NCBI GenBank assembly: GCA_024684455.1
Contig: JAIKWU010000077.1
Span: 62,001-126,000, forward strand
Direction of reading: 5' to 3'
Length of the DNA: 64,000 bases
DNA from: Bacteroidaceae bacterium
GTDB lineage: Bacteria; Bacteroidota; Bacteroidia; Bacteroidales; Bacteroidaceae
Shown here: piece by piece, positions 8,432 through 15,623 of the stretch
Layout of the letters: each line of letters opens with the position of its first letter
Position numbering within the stretch: the first letter of the stretch is position 1
Translations under genes and position numbers: made by a program
The notes under the pieces: generated by a model
The model's database searches: none
What the model saw: the letters and a program-made list of their open reading frames with translations, nothing else
Told to the model about the DNA's origin: nothing

Positions 8432-8692
8432 TTAGAACATGAAGCGCAGAACAAACTCGGCGATTTTGAGCAGCAGGGCTGTGATACCCACAGTGAAATA
8501 GAGCCCGCGCTGTTCGGGCAGCAGGAAATAGATCAGGATTGCCGCAACGAAGCCGAGCATGAAGAGGATGTTGAGAACGTTGCGTGCCAGCATCACCCGT
8601 TCGCGACGTCGCGACGGGCGGTGCCAGCGACTTTTCCCCTTGTCCTTCTCAAGAGCCTCGGCAATGATTTGGTCTATCTCGTCCTGCTTCAT
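8432..8692 (-). CDS. Small two-helix membrane protein
   Basis: 86 residues; family not recognised. An acidic then strongly basic N-terminal part (RWHRPSRRRER at about 22-32) precedes two hydrophobic helices (about 38-58 and 66-84). The positive cluster next to the first helix predicts a cytoplasmic N-terminus. Its ATG overlaps the stop of the upstream DUF4468 gene by 4 bases (8689-8692), so translation is probably coupled. Confidence 0.72.
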   Translation of the reverse strand: MKQDEIDQIIAEALEKDKGKSRWHRPSRRRERVMLARNVLNILFMLGFVAAILIYFLLPEQRGLYFTVGITALLLKIAEFVLRFMF

Positions 8693-9330
8693 CGCACAGC
8701 CTCTTCTATTTCCTTAAACAGTTCGTCCTTCAGGTCGATGGTTCTCACGCGGAAACGAGCCGCAGCCTTGAGCAGACGCCCTTTCTTGTTGATAGCCTCG
8801 CGGTCGGTAATCCAGTCTTCAGCGGGAATGCGTTCGGCCTCCTCGACCAGGGTGTAGGTATAGACAATCTGCGACATCTCGGCCTTTACCTCACCGTCGC
8901 TGACCTGCAGGCGCAGCACGTACTGAAGACGTGTGGCATCGCGGTTAAGCACTTTGTTGGTGAAGACAATCTCCTCGTCGCCCTGGCACGTGATGAGGCC
9001 TTCGTCGATGTCGGCAGTCTGCACGTTGGAGTAGTCAAGATTGCGGAAAGCGTTCGGTTCGTACCATTCACCACGAGTGGTGTTGGCCTGATAACGCAGT
9101 TCCGCCCACTGTCCGACGGCAAAGAAAATATCGCGCTTCGACTTGCCTGGCACACTGATGACTTTTGTAAAGACTACCTTGCCTCCCTGTTCAGGCACAG
9201 CCCCCTTCAGATAGTACGTGGCATCCTGACGGCCCTCGTAATTCTTCTTCATCAACAACTGAGCGCTGGCTGTCGATGCACACAGCCATGCCACTATCAG
9301 CGTCATGGCCACAATGAGATTCTTCTTCAT
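8689..9330 (-). CDS. Exported DUF4468-type protein
   Basis: 213 residues. A signal peptide (MKKNLIVAMTLIVAWLCAST, cleavage after SAQ) precedes a domain with KVVFTKVISVPGKSKRDIFF, the pattern of DUF4468 (a TBP-like fold found in exported Bacteroidetes proteins of unknown function). The start is fixed by the promoter: an ATG 24 codons further upstream would place the coding start on the far side of the -7 element at 9373-9380. First gene of the unit that continues with the small membrane protein and the putative porin. Function unknown; periplasmic location inferred. Confidence 0.78.
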   Translation of the reverse strand: MKKNLIVAMTLIVAWLCASTASAQLLMKKNYEGRQDATYYLKGAVPEQGGKVVFTKVISVPGKSKRDIFFAVGQWAELRYQANTTRGEWYEPNAFRNLDYSNVQTADIDEGLITCQGDEEIVFTNKVLNRDATRLQYVLRLQVSDGEVKAEMSQIVYTYTLVEEAERIPAEDWITDREAINKKGRLLKAAARFRVRTIDLKDELFKEIEEAVR

Positions 9331-9372
9331 ATCTTTTTGGGTGTATAAAAGTTTTCTGTCCGATATACCCTG

Positions 9373-9380
9373 CAAAGGTA
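9373..9380 (-). promoter_or_regulatory. -7 element for DUF4468-porin unit
   Basis: Reads TACCTTTG on the minus strand, preceded by CTCTCGCTTAATCG. The same extended spacer occurs in the tandem promoters at 60179-60385. Confidence 0.82.
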
Positions 9381-9472
9381 CGATTAAGCGAGAGCAATAC
9401 AAAATAAATTAACATTATTTATTTTTATTGCCGAGCGAAAGGACCTTCGGACAATGTTTCATAGGTTGGAGG

Positions 9473-9553
9473 AAGTACTTGGAAATTTCACGCTAAGCAC
9501 TTGGAGGTATCGCGCTAAGCACTTGGAGATATTACGCTAAGCACTTAGCGTGG
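9473..9553 (+). repeat. 22-bp repeat array A
   Basis: Units start at 9473, 9495, 9517 and 9539 (last partial), period exactly 22 bp. Consensus is AAGCACTTGG followed by AGATTTCACGCT; the first unit has the palindromic core AAGTACTT. It ends 3 bases before the stop of mazG. Confidence 0.95.
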
Positions 9554-9555
9554 AT

Positions 9556-10338
9556 TTACGACTGTCTTTTTGCCTCATCCCAGAGAGCATCCATTTCGGC
9601 CAGTGTCATGTCGCGCAGATGGCGGCCCTGCTCCTGGGCACGGCGCTCCACATAGTTGAAGCGGCGGATGAACTTCTGGTTGGTGCGCTCGAGGGCATTG
9701 TCGGGGTTGATGTGATAGAGGCGTGCAGCATTGATGAGAGAGAAGAGGACGTCGCCGAACTCGTTGGTGGCACGCTCTTCGTCCATCTGTTCCACCTCTG
9801 CCTCAAACTCGGCAATCTCCTCCTTCACCTTCTTCCACACGTCACGACGGTCTTCCCAGTCGAAGCCGACATTGCGTGCCTTGTCCTGAATGCGGTAGGC
9901 CTTGACGAGCGACGGCAATGCGTCGGGCACACCGCTGAGCGTACCCTTTCCCAGCTTCTCCTTCAGTTTCAGTTGCTCCCACGACTTGAGCACCTCGGCC
10001 GCGTCGTTGGCAACGGCATCGCCATAGACATGGGGATGGCGGAAGATGAGTTTGTCGCACTCGCGGTTGCAGACATCGGCCATGTCGAAACGTTGCTGCT
10101 CCTCGCCGATGCGTGCATAGAAAATCGTATGCATGACGACATCGCCCAGTTCCTCGCAGATGCCCCTCGGATCGTCTTTCATGAGGGCATCGCATAGTTC
10201 ATAGGTTTCTTCGATTGTATTGGGACGCAGGCTCTCGTTCGTCTGCTTACGGTCCCACGGGCAACGTTCGCGCAGCGTGTCGAGCACGTCGAGCAGCCGT
10301 CCGAACGCTTCCAGTTTCTCTTCTCTTGTATGCATCAT
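9556..10338 (-). CDS. mazG: Nucleoside triphosphate pyrophosphohydrolase MazG
   Basis: 260 residues from the ATG at 10338 (MMHTREEKLEAFGRLLDVLD). The enzyme hydrolyses (d)NTPs to monophosphates and pyrophosphate, acting as a house-cleaning or alarmone-level enzyme. CPWDRKQTNESLRPNTIEET and the EExxE-like segments (EETYEL, EELGDVVMH) are the metal-binding helices; a second repeat unit (EEIAEFEAEVEQ, NEFGDVLFSLINAAR) shows the full two-domain form. Upstream ATGs extend across the promoter at 10365-10372 and are rejected. Its 3' end touches the 22-bp repeat array. Confidence 0.93.
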   Translation of the reverse strand: MMHTREEKLEAFGRLLDVLDTLRERCPWDRKQTNESLRPNTIEETYELCDALMKDDPRGICEELGDVVMHTIFYARIGEEQQRFDMADVCNRECDKLIFRHPHVYGDAVANDAAEVLKSWEQLKLKEKLGKGTLSGVPDALPSLVKAYRIQDKARNVGFDWEDRRDVWKKVKEEIAEFEAEVEQMDEERATNEFGDVLFSLINAARLYHINPDNALERTNQKFIRRFNYVERRAQEQGRHLRDMTLAEMDALWDEAKRQS

Positions 10339-10364
10339 CAATAGTAGTTTGGTTAATTTTTGTG

Positions 10365-10372
10365 CAAAGTTA
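10365..10372 (-). promoter_or_regulatory. -7 element for mazG
   Basis: CAAAGTTA on the plus strand (TAACTTTG on the minus). It is 27 bases upstream of the chosen ATG and excludes longer starts. Confidence 0.75.
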
Positions 10373-10436
10373 GGGGTTATTTTGCAGAAAATCAGCATTT
10401 CTGACGCAGAAAATTGGCAAATTGGAAAAAGTAGCG

Positions 10437-10444
10437 TAACTTTG
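10437..10444 (+). promoter_or_regulatory. -7 element for second M6 protease
   Basis: TAACTTTG with TTG at 10414-10416 (20-bp spacing). The ATG at 10510 follows a leader of about 60 bases. Confidence 0.78.
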
Positions 10445-10509
10445 CAGCAGAGATGTGCCTCTTACGCACATATATATAATAATAAGGTATATAAGACAAC
10501 GCTTGTAAT

Positions 10510-12195
10510 ATGAAACGTTACTACATCCTCCTGCTGTTCACGGCATTCTGTACGATATCGTTTGCCACCGTCAAGCCACGCTACCAGGGATGGCGTGCCG
10601 ACGCGACTCCAGGGATGATTCCCGCCAGCGACATGAGCGACCAGCCGATGCACGGTCCGCGTCGTGTGGGACTGCACAGCAACGCGCCCCTCACGTCATT
10701 GGGCTCTCCCCGCGTGCCCGTCATCCTCGTGCAGTTTCCCGACCTGAAGTTCACGGCAGGACTTCCCGACGGCAAACAGTGCGAGACGGATGAAGACATC
10801 GACCTCGTCGGCGACTACTACGACCTGTTCTGTAACGGACTGCGCGACGACACCGGCTACTGGACCGAAGGTGGTAGCATGGGCGCCATCCGCGAATACT
10901 TCCGCGACCAGAGCGAAGGACAGTTCACCCCCGAATTCCATGTCATCGGCCCCGTCACCCTCGACAACGGCTATGCCTACTACGGCAAAGACAACGGCTC
11001 GTCGCACGACACCAACCTCAGCAAGTTCTACAGCGACGCCATCACGAAGGCACAGCAGATCTACTCGGACTGGAGCATCTTCGACAACAACAACGACAAC
11101 ACCGTCGATATGGCCTTCTTCATCTTTGCAGGCCCAGGCGAAAACGCCTTCAACCTCAACAAGTATCCCGAAGCAAAGGATTACATCTGGCCGCAGGAAC
11201 GACCCACCGGCGGCAAACTGGGCGGTGTGACGTACGGATGCTATGCCTGCTGCAACGAGACCTACAAGGACAAGCCCGACGGCATCGGCGTCTTTGTCCA
11301 CGAACTCAGCCACGCCATGGGACTGCCCGACCTCTACGACTATAACTACTATGCCTATGGCATGGACTACTGGGACATCATGGACAGCGGATGCTACTGC
11401 GACAACGGTTACACCCCCTGCGGCTACAGTGCCTACGAGAAAGACTTCATGGGATGGAAGCCCCTTACCACGCTCAGCATCGACGAACCGAAGCACCTTG
11501 TGCTCCAACCCATGCACGCCGGCGGACAAGCCTACAAGATGGTCAACCCCCACAATGCCAACGAATACTACGTACTTGAAAACCGTCAGACAGGAAGTTG
11601 GGATACCTATATCGGAAAAGGCACCGAGAAAACCAAGATACACGGCATGATCATCACACACATCAACTATGTGCAGAGCAGTTGGACCAGCAACAGACTC
11701 AACACCATGTACGACCCCAGTTCGCCCCAACGCTGTACCATCATCGCAGCCGACGGCATTCTCGATTCCTACATGAACGTAAGCGGAGCGGCCGACCTCA
11801 ATGTCTTCTACCCCTCCGTACTCGGCGACCCCTTCCCAGGCTATTATAACGTCACCGACTGGGAAGGCACCGACAGCATCGCCATGCCCTATTGGAAACC
11901 CAAAGCATGGAAACCCGTCAGCAGCACCGACTCACTTGTTACGGCAAAATACCCCGTCGCCTATACAGAAACACTCAACCAGCCCCTGCGCCATATCGTC
12001 GAAAACGCTGATGGAACCGTCGAACTCGACTACTGCCCAGGCGGACAAGAACCAGAGCCCACGAGCATCACAACATTTGCCACACCCGAACAGAAGGTCA
12101 ACGACGACACACTGTACGACCTGCAAGGCCGTCCCGTCAAGAACCCGACACCAGGCATCTACATCCGACAAGGACGCAAGTATCTGATGAAATAA
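10510..12195 (+). CDS. Exported M6-family metalloprotease
   Basis: 561 residues. Signal peptide (MKRYYILLLFTAFCTISFA), then an M6 peptidase domain with the zinc motif HELSHAMGLPD (H264, E265, H268) and MDSG shortly after. The C-terminus TLYDLQGRPVKNPTPGIYIR and QGRKYLMK is the same kind of secretion tail as in the protease at 556-3108. The two proteins share the motif region (DYWDIMDSG against AWDLMDSG) but this one lacks the long fibronectin-like C-terminal half, so they are paralogs of different size rather than a recent duplication. Surface or secreted proteolysis is inferred. Confidence 0.88.
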   Translation: MKRYYILLLFTAFCTISFATVKPRYQGWRADATPGMIPASDMSDQPMHGPRRVGLHSNAPLTSLGSPRVPVILVQFPDLKFTAGLPDGKQCETDEDIDLVGDYYDLFCNGLRDDTGYWTEGGSMGAIREYFRDQSEGQFTPEFHVIGPVTLDNGYAYYGKDNGSSHDTNLSKFYSDAITKAQQIYSDWSIFDNNNDNTVDMAFFIFAGPGENAFNLNKYPEAKDYIWPQERPTGGKLGGVTYGCYACCNETYKDKPDGIGVFVHELSHAMGLPDLYDYNYYAYGMDYWDIMDSGCYCDNGYTPCGYSAYEKDFMGWKPLTTLSIDEPKHLVLQPMHAGGQAYKMVNPHNANEYYVLENRQTGSWDTYIGKGTEKTKIHGMIITHINYVQSSWTSNRLNTMYDPSSPQRCTIIAADGILDSYMNVSGAADLNVFYPSVLGDPFPGYYNVTDWEGTDSIAMPYWKPKAWKPVSSTDSLVTAKYPVAYTETLNQPLRHIVENADGTVELDYCPGGQEPEPTSITTFATPEQKVNDDTLYDLQGRPVKNPTPGIYIRQGRKYLMK

Positions 12196-12260
12196 AACGT
12201 GTTTTTTACACATTTTCCGAAAAAAATTGACAGATTATTTGTAGTTAATGATTTTTGTTG

Positions 12261-12268
12261 TATCTTTG
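12261..12268 (+). promoter_or_regulatory. -7 element of candidate ncRNA
   Basis: TATCTTTG with TTTG at 12238-12241 (19-bp spacing), a full match to the Bacteroidetes promoter, but no open reading frame follows. Confidence 0.75.
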
Positions 12269-12274
12269 CAGTGT

Positions 12275-12550
12275 CGATACAACGTGCAACAGCGGTTGCG
12301 CCACGACAGTAAAGACGTTCAAATCCTATAGCAGGGATAAAGGATCGATCGGGATACTCATCAAATTACATTCGAAAACCGAGAACGTTTCGCATCATCA
12401 ATGGCGGGCCACGCCTCTCTCGCAGAGGTAACCTCGAGTCGGTGGATTACAAAGATATGCGAGCACTCAAATCTTATCTACTCGGAGTTTCATCACATCT
12501 CCTCCCTGCTTTTTATATAAGGAGGCAGCCGCCACTGCCTCCTTCATTAC
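12275..12550 (+). ncRNA. Candidate structured non-coding RNA
   Basis: About 275 nt from the predicted start after the promoter at 12261 to the end of a strong hairpin (AAGGAGGCAG 12519-12528 with CTGCCTCCTT 12535-12544). Several local stems can be drawn: GCAAC-AGCG-GTTGC near the 5' end, GGCG-GGCCA-CGCC and CCTCT-CTCGC-AGAGG in the middle. There is no coding frame with a credible protein. It is not recognisably tmRNA, RNase P RNA or SRP RNA; 6S RNA is possible but not shown. The 3' hairpin lacks a clear T-tract, so read-through into tRNA-Ser is possible. Confidence 0.5.
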
Positions 12551-12584
12551 GACCAAAGCAAAGCACACCACAGCGTGTGATTCA

Positions 12585-12674
12585 GGAAAGTTGCCGGAGT
12601 GGTCGAACGGGCCGCACTCGAAATGCGGTGACCGGGTAACTGGTCCGGGGGTTCGAATCCCTCACTTTCCGCCA
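12585..12674 (+). tRNA. tRNA-Ser (anticodon CGA)
   Basis: Acceptor GGAAAGT pairs with ACTTTCC; anticodon stem CCGCA/TGCGG encloses CTCGAAA (anticodon CGA); a long variable arm (ACCGGGTAACTGGT) identifies a class II tRNA; T-arm has TTCGAAT. Discriminator G at 12671 is followed by an encoded CCA. Confidence 0.95.
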
Positions 12675-12706
12675 AGGAAAACAAGAGGGATGTCTTCCAA
12701 AGACAC

Positions 12707-12721
12707 TCCCTCACTTTCCGC
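12707..12721 (+). repeat. Duplicate of tRNA-Ser 3' end
   Basis: TCCCTCACTTTCCGC repeats 12658-12672 exactly, 49 bp downstream of the original. Confidence 0.9.
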
Positions 12722-12730
12722 AAAAGGAAG

Positions 12731-12764
12731 CAGCTTGAAGTGAATACTTCTGGCTGTTTTTTTT
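12731..12764 (+). terminator. Terminator after tRNA-Ser
   Basis: Interrupted stem CAGC-TGAAGT / ACTTC-GCTG around GAAT followed by eight Ts, a standard intrinsic terminator. Confidence 0.85.
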
Positions 12765-12921
12765 GTATGTCCTCAACACAAGTTTACTTGCTGGGGATGG
12801 GCATACAAAAAAACAGACAAAGTCGCTTGCGACAAGTTGTTCCCTTTTGCAAGAAACCCGTCGGGAGACAAGGGTAAAGCGAAACTAATCCCTTACTGCG
12901 AATCTCCCCCAACACACGCCG

Positions 12922-13045
12922 CAGTTCACCACTTTTTGAACTGTGGTTGCATTCGGAATGTATCGCACTTCAAATCGTTTCGAACCACAGTACAAAAGTT
13001 TTGCTAAGTCATACCCCAGAGCACTTAGCGAAAAACTTGGCAAAA
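12922..13045. repeat. Nested inverted repeats upstream of capsule promoter
   Basis: CAGTTCA (12922-12928) can pair with TGAACTG (12936-12942); ACTGTGGTT (12940-12948) with AACCACAGT (12983-12991); GCTAAGT (13003-13009) with ACTTAGC (13023-13029), the last extended by AAGTTTT/AAAAACTT. The final pair shares ACTTAGCG-like words with the 22-bp repeats. Confidence 0.7.
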
Positions 13046-13102
13046 AGCACCACATCCGCCTCGTTTTTTGCCGTTTTATTTGGCAGAATGGCATAAAATC
13101 CG

Positions 13103-13110
13103 TAACTTTG
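13103..13110 (+). promoter_or_regulatory. -7 element of the polysaccharide operon
   Basis: TAACTTTG with TTTG at 13079-13082 (20-bp spacing). It lies 180 bp upstream of upxY and is the only consensus promoter seen before the 33-gene operon. Confidence 0.82.
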
Positions 13111-13290
13111 CAAACTTGAAGTTTGCTCTTTCCATTGAGCAAATTGTATTAGTGTGATACACAACTCATCGATGTTGCTGAATGTCAGTGCAGAAAATGA
13201 TGCGTTATCAACGGATTTTCCTGCTTTCGAGACGCTGCCAATGCAAAAAGGCGGTGTCCCCCTCCTTTATTCTCATCCCAAATCAGACGC
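13110..13290 (+). promoter_or_regulatory. Structured leader of the polysaccharide operon
   Basis: The leader begins with two mutually exclusive hairpins: GCAAACTT with AAGTTTGC (13110-13126) or TTTGCTC (13122-13128) with GAGCAAA (13137-13143). A third stem pairs GACGCTGCC (13231-13239) with GGCGGTGTC (13250-13258) through nine pairs, two of them wobble. UpxY proteins of Bacteroides act on such untranslated leaders to prevent early termination; the same role here is inference. Confidence 0.6.
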
Positions 13291-13845
13291 ATGAAGAATA
13301 CAAGTGAAAAAGCATGGTTTCCTATGCGCGTCACATACTGTAGAGAGGTGAAAATCAAGAAGAACCTCGACGGAGAAGGCATCGAGAATTTCCTTCCCAT
13401 GCGCTACGAATTCGAGAAGACTGACGACTGGAACGTCCGTCGCAATTTGGTTCCCGCCATTCATGGGCTGATTTTCGTCCACTCCACCCAGCAGCAACTG
13501 ACTTGGCTCAAGATGACCCGACCGGAATTTGAGCCGCTGCGCTACACTCCCAACCGACTCTCACAAGACCCTACAGAAGGTATCCTGCGTGTTCCCGACC
13601 ACGAAATGGAGAATTTCATCCGTGTAGCCTCCATGCAGAACGAGCAGGTGGAATACCTCGAATTGACGGATTATCTGCTCAAGCCAGGGAAGCGTGTTCG
13701 CATTACCGACGGTCAGTTCAAAGGAGCAGAAGGAGTCATCAAGCGCATCAAGAAACGCCAGTGCGTGGTCGTTCAGGTAGAAGGCATCGCAGCCGTTGCC
13801 ATCACGTTCGTACCTTCGGCCTGGCTCGAAAACATCAACGAGTAA
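13291..13845 (+). CDS. upxY: UpxY-family transcription antiterminator
   Basis: 184 residues, a NusG paralog. The NGN domain covers about residues 8-110 (WFPMRVTYCREVKIKKNLDG start), and a KOW motif lies at about 133-170 (PGKRVRITDGQFKGAEGVIK). In Bacteroides, each capsule operon begins with its own UpxY, which loads on RNA polymerase in the operon leader and lets it read through. The position here, first gene after a 180-nt structured leader, fits that role. The usual partner UpxZ, which inhibits UpxY proteins of other loci, is not recognisable; the next gene is an NfeD-like protein. Confidence 0.88.
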   Translation: MKNTSEKAWFPMRVTYCREVKIKKNLDGEGIENFLPMRYEFEKTDDWNVRRNLVPAIHGLIFVHSTQQQLTWLKMTRPEFEPLRYTPNRLSQDPTEGILRVPDHEMENFIRVASMQNEQVEYLELTDYLLKPGKRVRITDGQFKGAEGVIKRIKKRQCVVVQVEGIAAVAITFVPSAWLENINE

Positions 13846-13894
13846 GACAAATCCACACTTCTATACCATCGACATCTAAACACTTTCAATACAC

Positions 13895-14350
13895 ATGTTA
13901 TTATTCACATTACTCTTCGCAAAAATAGCCCTTGTTTGGTTTGGACTTACAATCATTGCATTCGGCATTCACGTCTTTACTCGCGACTATTATTCATTAA
14001 GTGTCGGCATCGGAGCCGCCATCACCCTTGCAGCCTTCCTGATGGGCTATCAGGGGTTACTTACCCAAGTCCTCGTCTTCTGCATCTCAACTTTCATTTT
14101 CATGGCATCGTTCCTTCCTTTGATGATTCAGAAGTCGAATGCCAAACGGATGCATGCCCAGACACCCACCTTTGAACTCCGTGGCCGCGTCGCCCTTGTC
14201 GTCAAGACGATTGACAACATGAACGCACAAGGTACTATTGAAGTTGACGGCCAGCAGTACAAAGCCCGTGCTGCCGATGGCAACATCAAACAAAACGGCA
14301 AAAACGTAACCATTGTTGACAAGGACAAAGACATCCTTATTGTCCGCTGA
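13895..14350 (+). CDS. NfeD-like membrane protein
   Basis: 151 residues. Three hydrophobic helices occupy about residues 2-25, 34-52 and 55-77; the soluble C-terminus (GRVALVVKTIDNMNAQGTIE to about residue 150) has the alternating pattern of the NfeD OB-fold, including GQQYKARA and the final ILIVR. NfeD proteins are membrane partners of stomatins and proteases in other bacteria; no stomatin gene is adjacent here. It sits between upxY and the sugar genes, where Bacteroides loci often have upxZ, but shows no similarity to that short soluble protein. Role in this operon unknown. Confidence 0.6.
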   Translation: MLLFTLLFAKIALVWFGLTIIAFGIHVFTRDYYSLSVGIGAAITLAAFLMGYQGLLTQVLVFCISTFIFMASFLPLMIQKSNAKRMHAQTPTFELRGRVALVVKTIDNMNAQGTIEVDGQQYKARAADGNIKQNGKNVTIVDKDKDILIVR

Positions 14351-14573
14351 CACTACAGTGTTTTGCGATGAATAAGAACAGAACAAGTTGTCCCGAGTTT
14401 TCTAAGTAAGGAATGCATCTGAACGTTAAATGAACAGTTGATAAGTAATTCACGTCACTATTGTTGTTCTTGGTAGTTCACTATTGCCTTCATTATACCT
14501 CCTGTGTTTATGCCTTATGCCAGATTATATCATACAAAGATGTAAACCAGAGATTTATTAATCAGTTATTAAG

Positions 14574-15623
14574 ATGAGCATTTTCCAAGATAAAACCCTA
14601 ATGATTACAGGTGGTACAGGTAGTTTCGGCAATGCTGTACTCAACCGTTTCCTGCGTACCGATATCAGTGAAATCCGCATCTTCTCGCGTGACGAGAAGA
14701 AACAGGACGACATGCGCCACGAGTATCAGGCTAAATACCCTGATGTGGCTCATAAAATTAAATTCTATATTGGTGATGTCCGTAATCTTCAGTCGTGCCG
14801 TGATGCGATGCCTGGAGTCGATTACATCTTCCATGCAGCCGCCTTGAAGCAGGTTCCATCTTGTGAGTTCTTCCCGATGGAAGCCGTGAAGACCAACGTT
14901 ATCGGTACGGACAACGTACTGACGGCAGCCATCGAGGCCAAGGTGGGTGCTGTTATCTGCCTTTCTACTGACAAGGCAGCCTACCCTATCAATGCCATGG
15001 GCATTACCAAAGCCATTGAGGAAAAAATAGCCGTAGCCAAATCGCGTTACAGTGACAACACAAAGATCTGTTGTACGCGCTACGGAAATGTGATGTGTTC
15101 ACGCGGCAGTGTTATTCCACTTTGGATTGACCAAATTCGTCAAGGTAATCCTATCACGCTCACCGAACCGAAGATGACCCGCTTCATCATGTCATTGGAA
15201 GAGGCGGTTGACCTTGTCCTCTTTGCGTTCGAGCATGGCCAGAATGGAGACATTCTCGTACAGAAAGCCCCTGCATGTACCATCCAGACACAGGCTGAAG
15301 CGGTATGCGAACTGTTTGGAGGTCGTAAGGAAGACATCAAGGTTATCGGTATTCGCCACGGTGAAAAGATGTATGAAACCTTGCTCACCAATGAGGAATG
15401 TGCTAAGGCAGAAGACATGGGTGACTTCTACCGTGTACCAGCCGACAATCGTGGTCTCAACTACGACAAATACTTCAAGGAAGGCGATGAGAAACGTGTG
15501 ACACTTACAGAGTTCAACAGCGACAACACCCGTCGCTTGAATCTTGAAGAGACCAAGGCAAAGATTGCCAGCCTTGAGTACATACAAAACGAGTTGAAAG
15601 GCATTGAAAACATTGCAAAATGA
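14574..15623 (+). CDS. fnlA: UDP-GlcNAc 4,6-dehydratase/5-epimerase (FucNAc pathway)
   Basis: 349 residues, short cytoplasmic SDR. It converts UDP-GlcNAc to the 4-keto-6-deoxy-L-arabino intermediate, first step to UDP-N-acetyl-L-fucosamine. The NAD site is TGGTGSFG (residues 12-19). As in the CapE/FnlA group the catalytic tyrosine is replaced by methionine: STDKAAYPINAMGITK carries the S, M and K. RYGNVMCSRGSVIPLW matches the substrate loop. The stop overlaps the start of the next gene by 4 bases (ATGA at 15620-15623). The 223-bp gap before it shows no clear promoter, so it probably depends on the upxY promoter. Confidence 0.9.
   Translation: MSIFQDKTLMITGGTGSFGNAVLNRFLRTDISEIRIFSRDEKKQDDMRHEYQAKYPDVAHKIKFYIGDVRNLQSCRDAMPGVDYIFHAAALKQVPSCEFFPMEAVKTNVIGTDNVLTAAIEAKVGAVICLSTDKAAYPINAMGITKAIEEKIAVAKSRYSDNTKICCTRYGNVMCSRGSVIPLWIDQIRQGNPITLTEPKMTRFIMSLEEAVDLVLFAFEHGQNGDILVQKAPACTIQTQAEAVCELFGGRKEDIKVIGIRHGEKMYETLLTNEECAKAEDMGDFYRVPADNRGLNYDKYFKEGDEKRVTLTEFNSDNTRRLNLEETKAKIASLEYIQNELKGIENIAK

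Larger units (their letters stand above)
12196..13290. other. Gene-poor stretch before the capsule operon
   Basis: 1.1 kb with no convincing protein gene. From left to right: a promoter and candidate ncRNA (12261-12550), tRNA-Ser (12585-12674), a duplicated piece of the tRNA 3' end (12707-12721), a terminator (12731-12764), nested inverted repeats (12922-13045) and the capsule promoter and leader (13080-13290). Confidence 0.8.

Noticed and set aside
12199-12211. GTGT-TTTTT-ACAC after the second M6 protease as a terminator.
   Set aside because: Four base pairs are too few to support it.
12442-12639. A 65-residue plus-strand reading frame.
   Set aside because: It runs through the candidate ncRNA and into tRNA-Ser, and its sequence looks random.
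13003-13143. Possible invertible capsule promoter as in Bacteroides fragilis.
   Set aside because: The inverted repeats upstream have no matching partner downstream of the promoter, and no recombinase gene is nearby.
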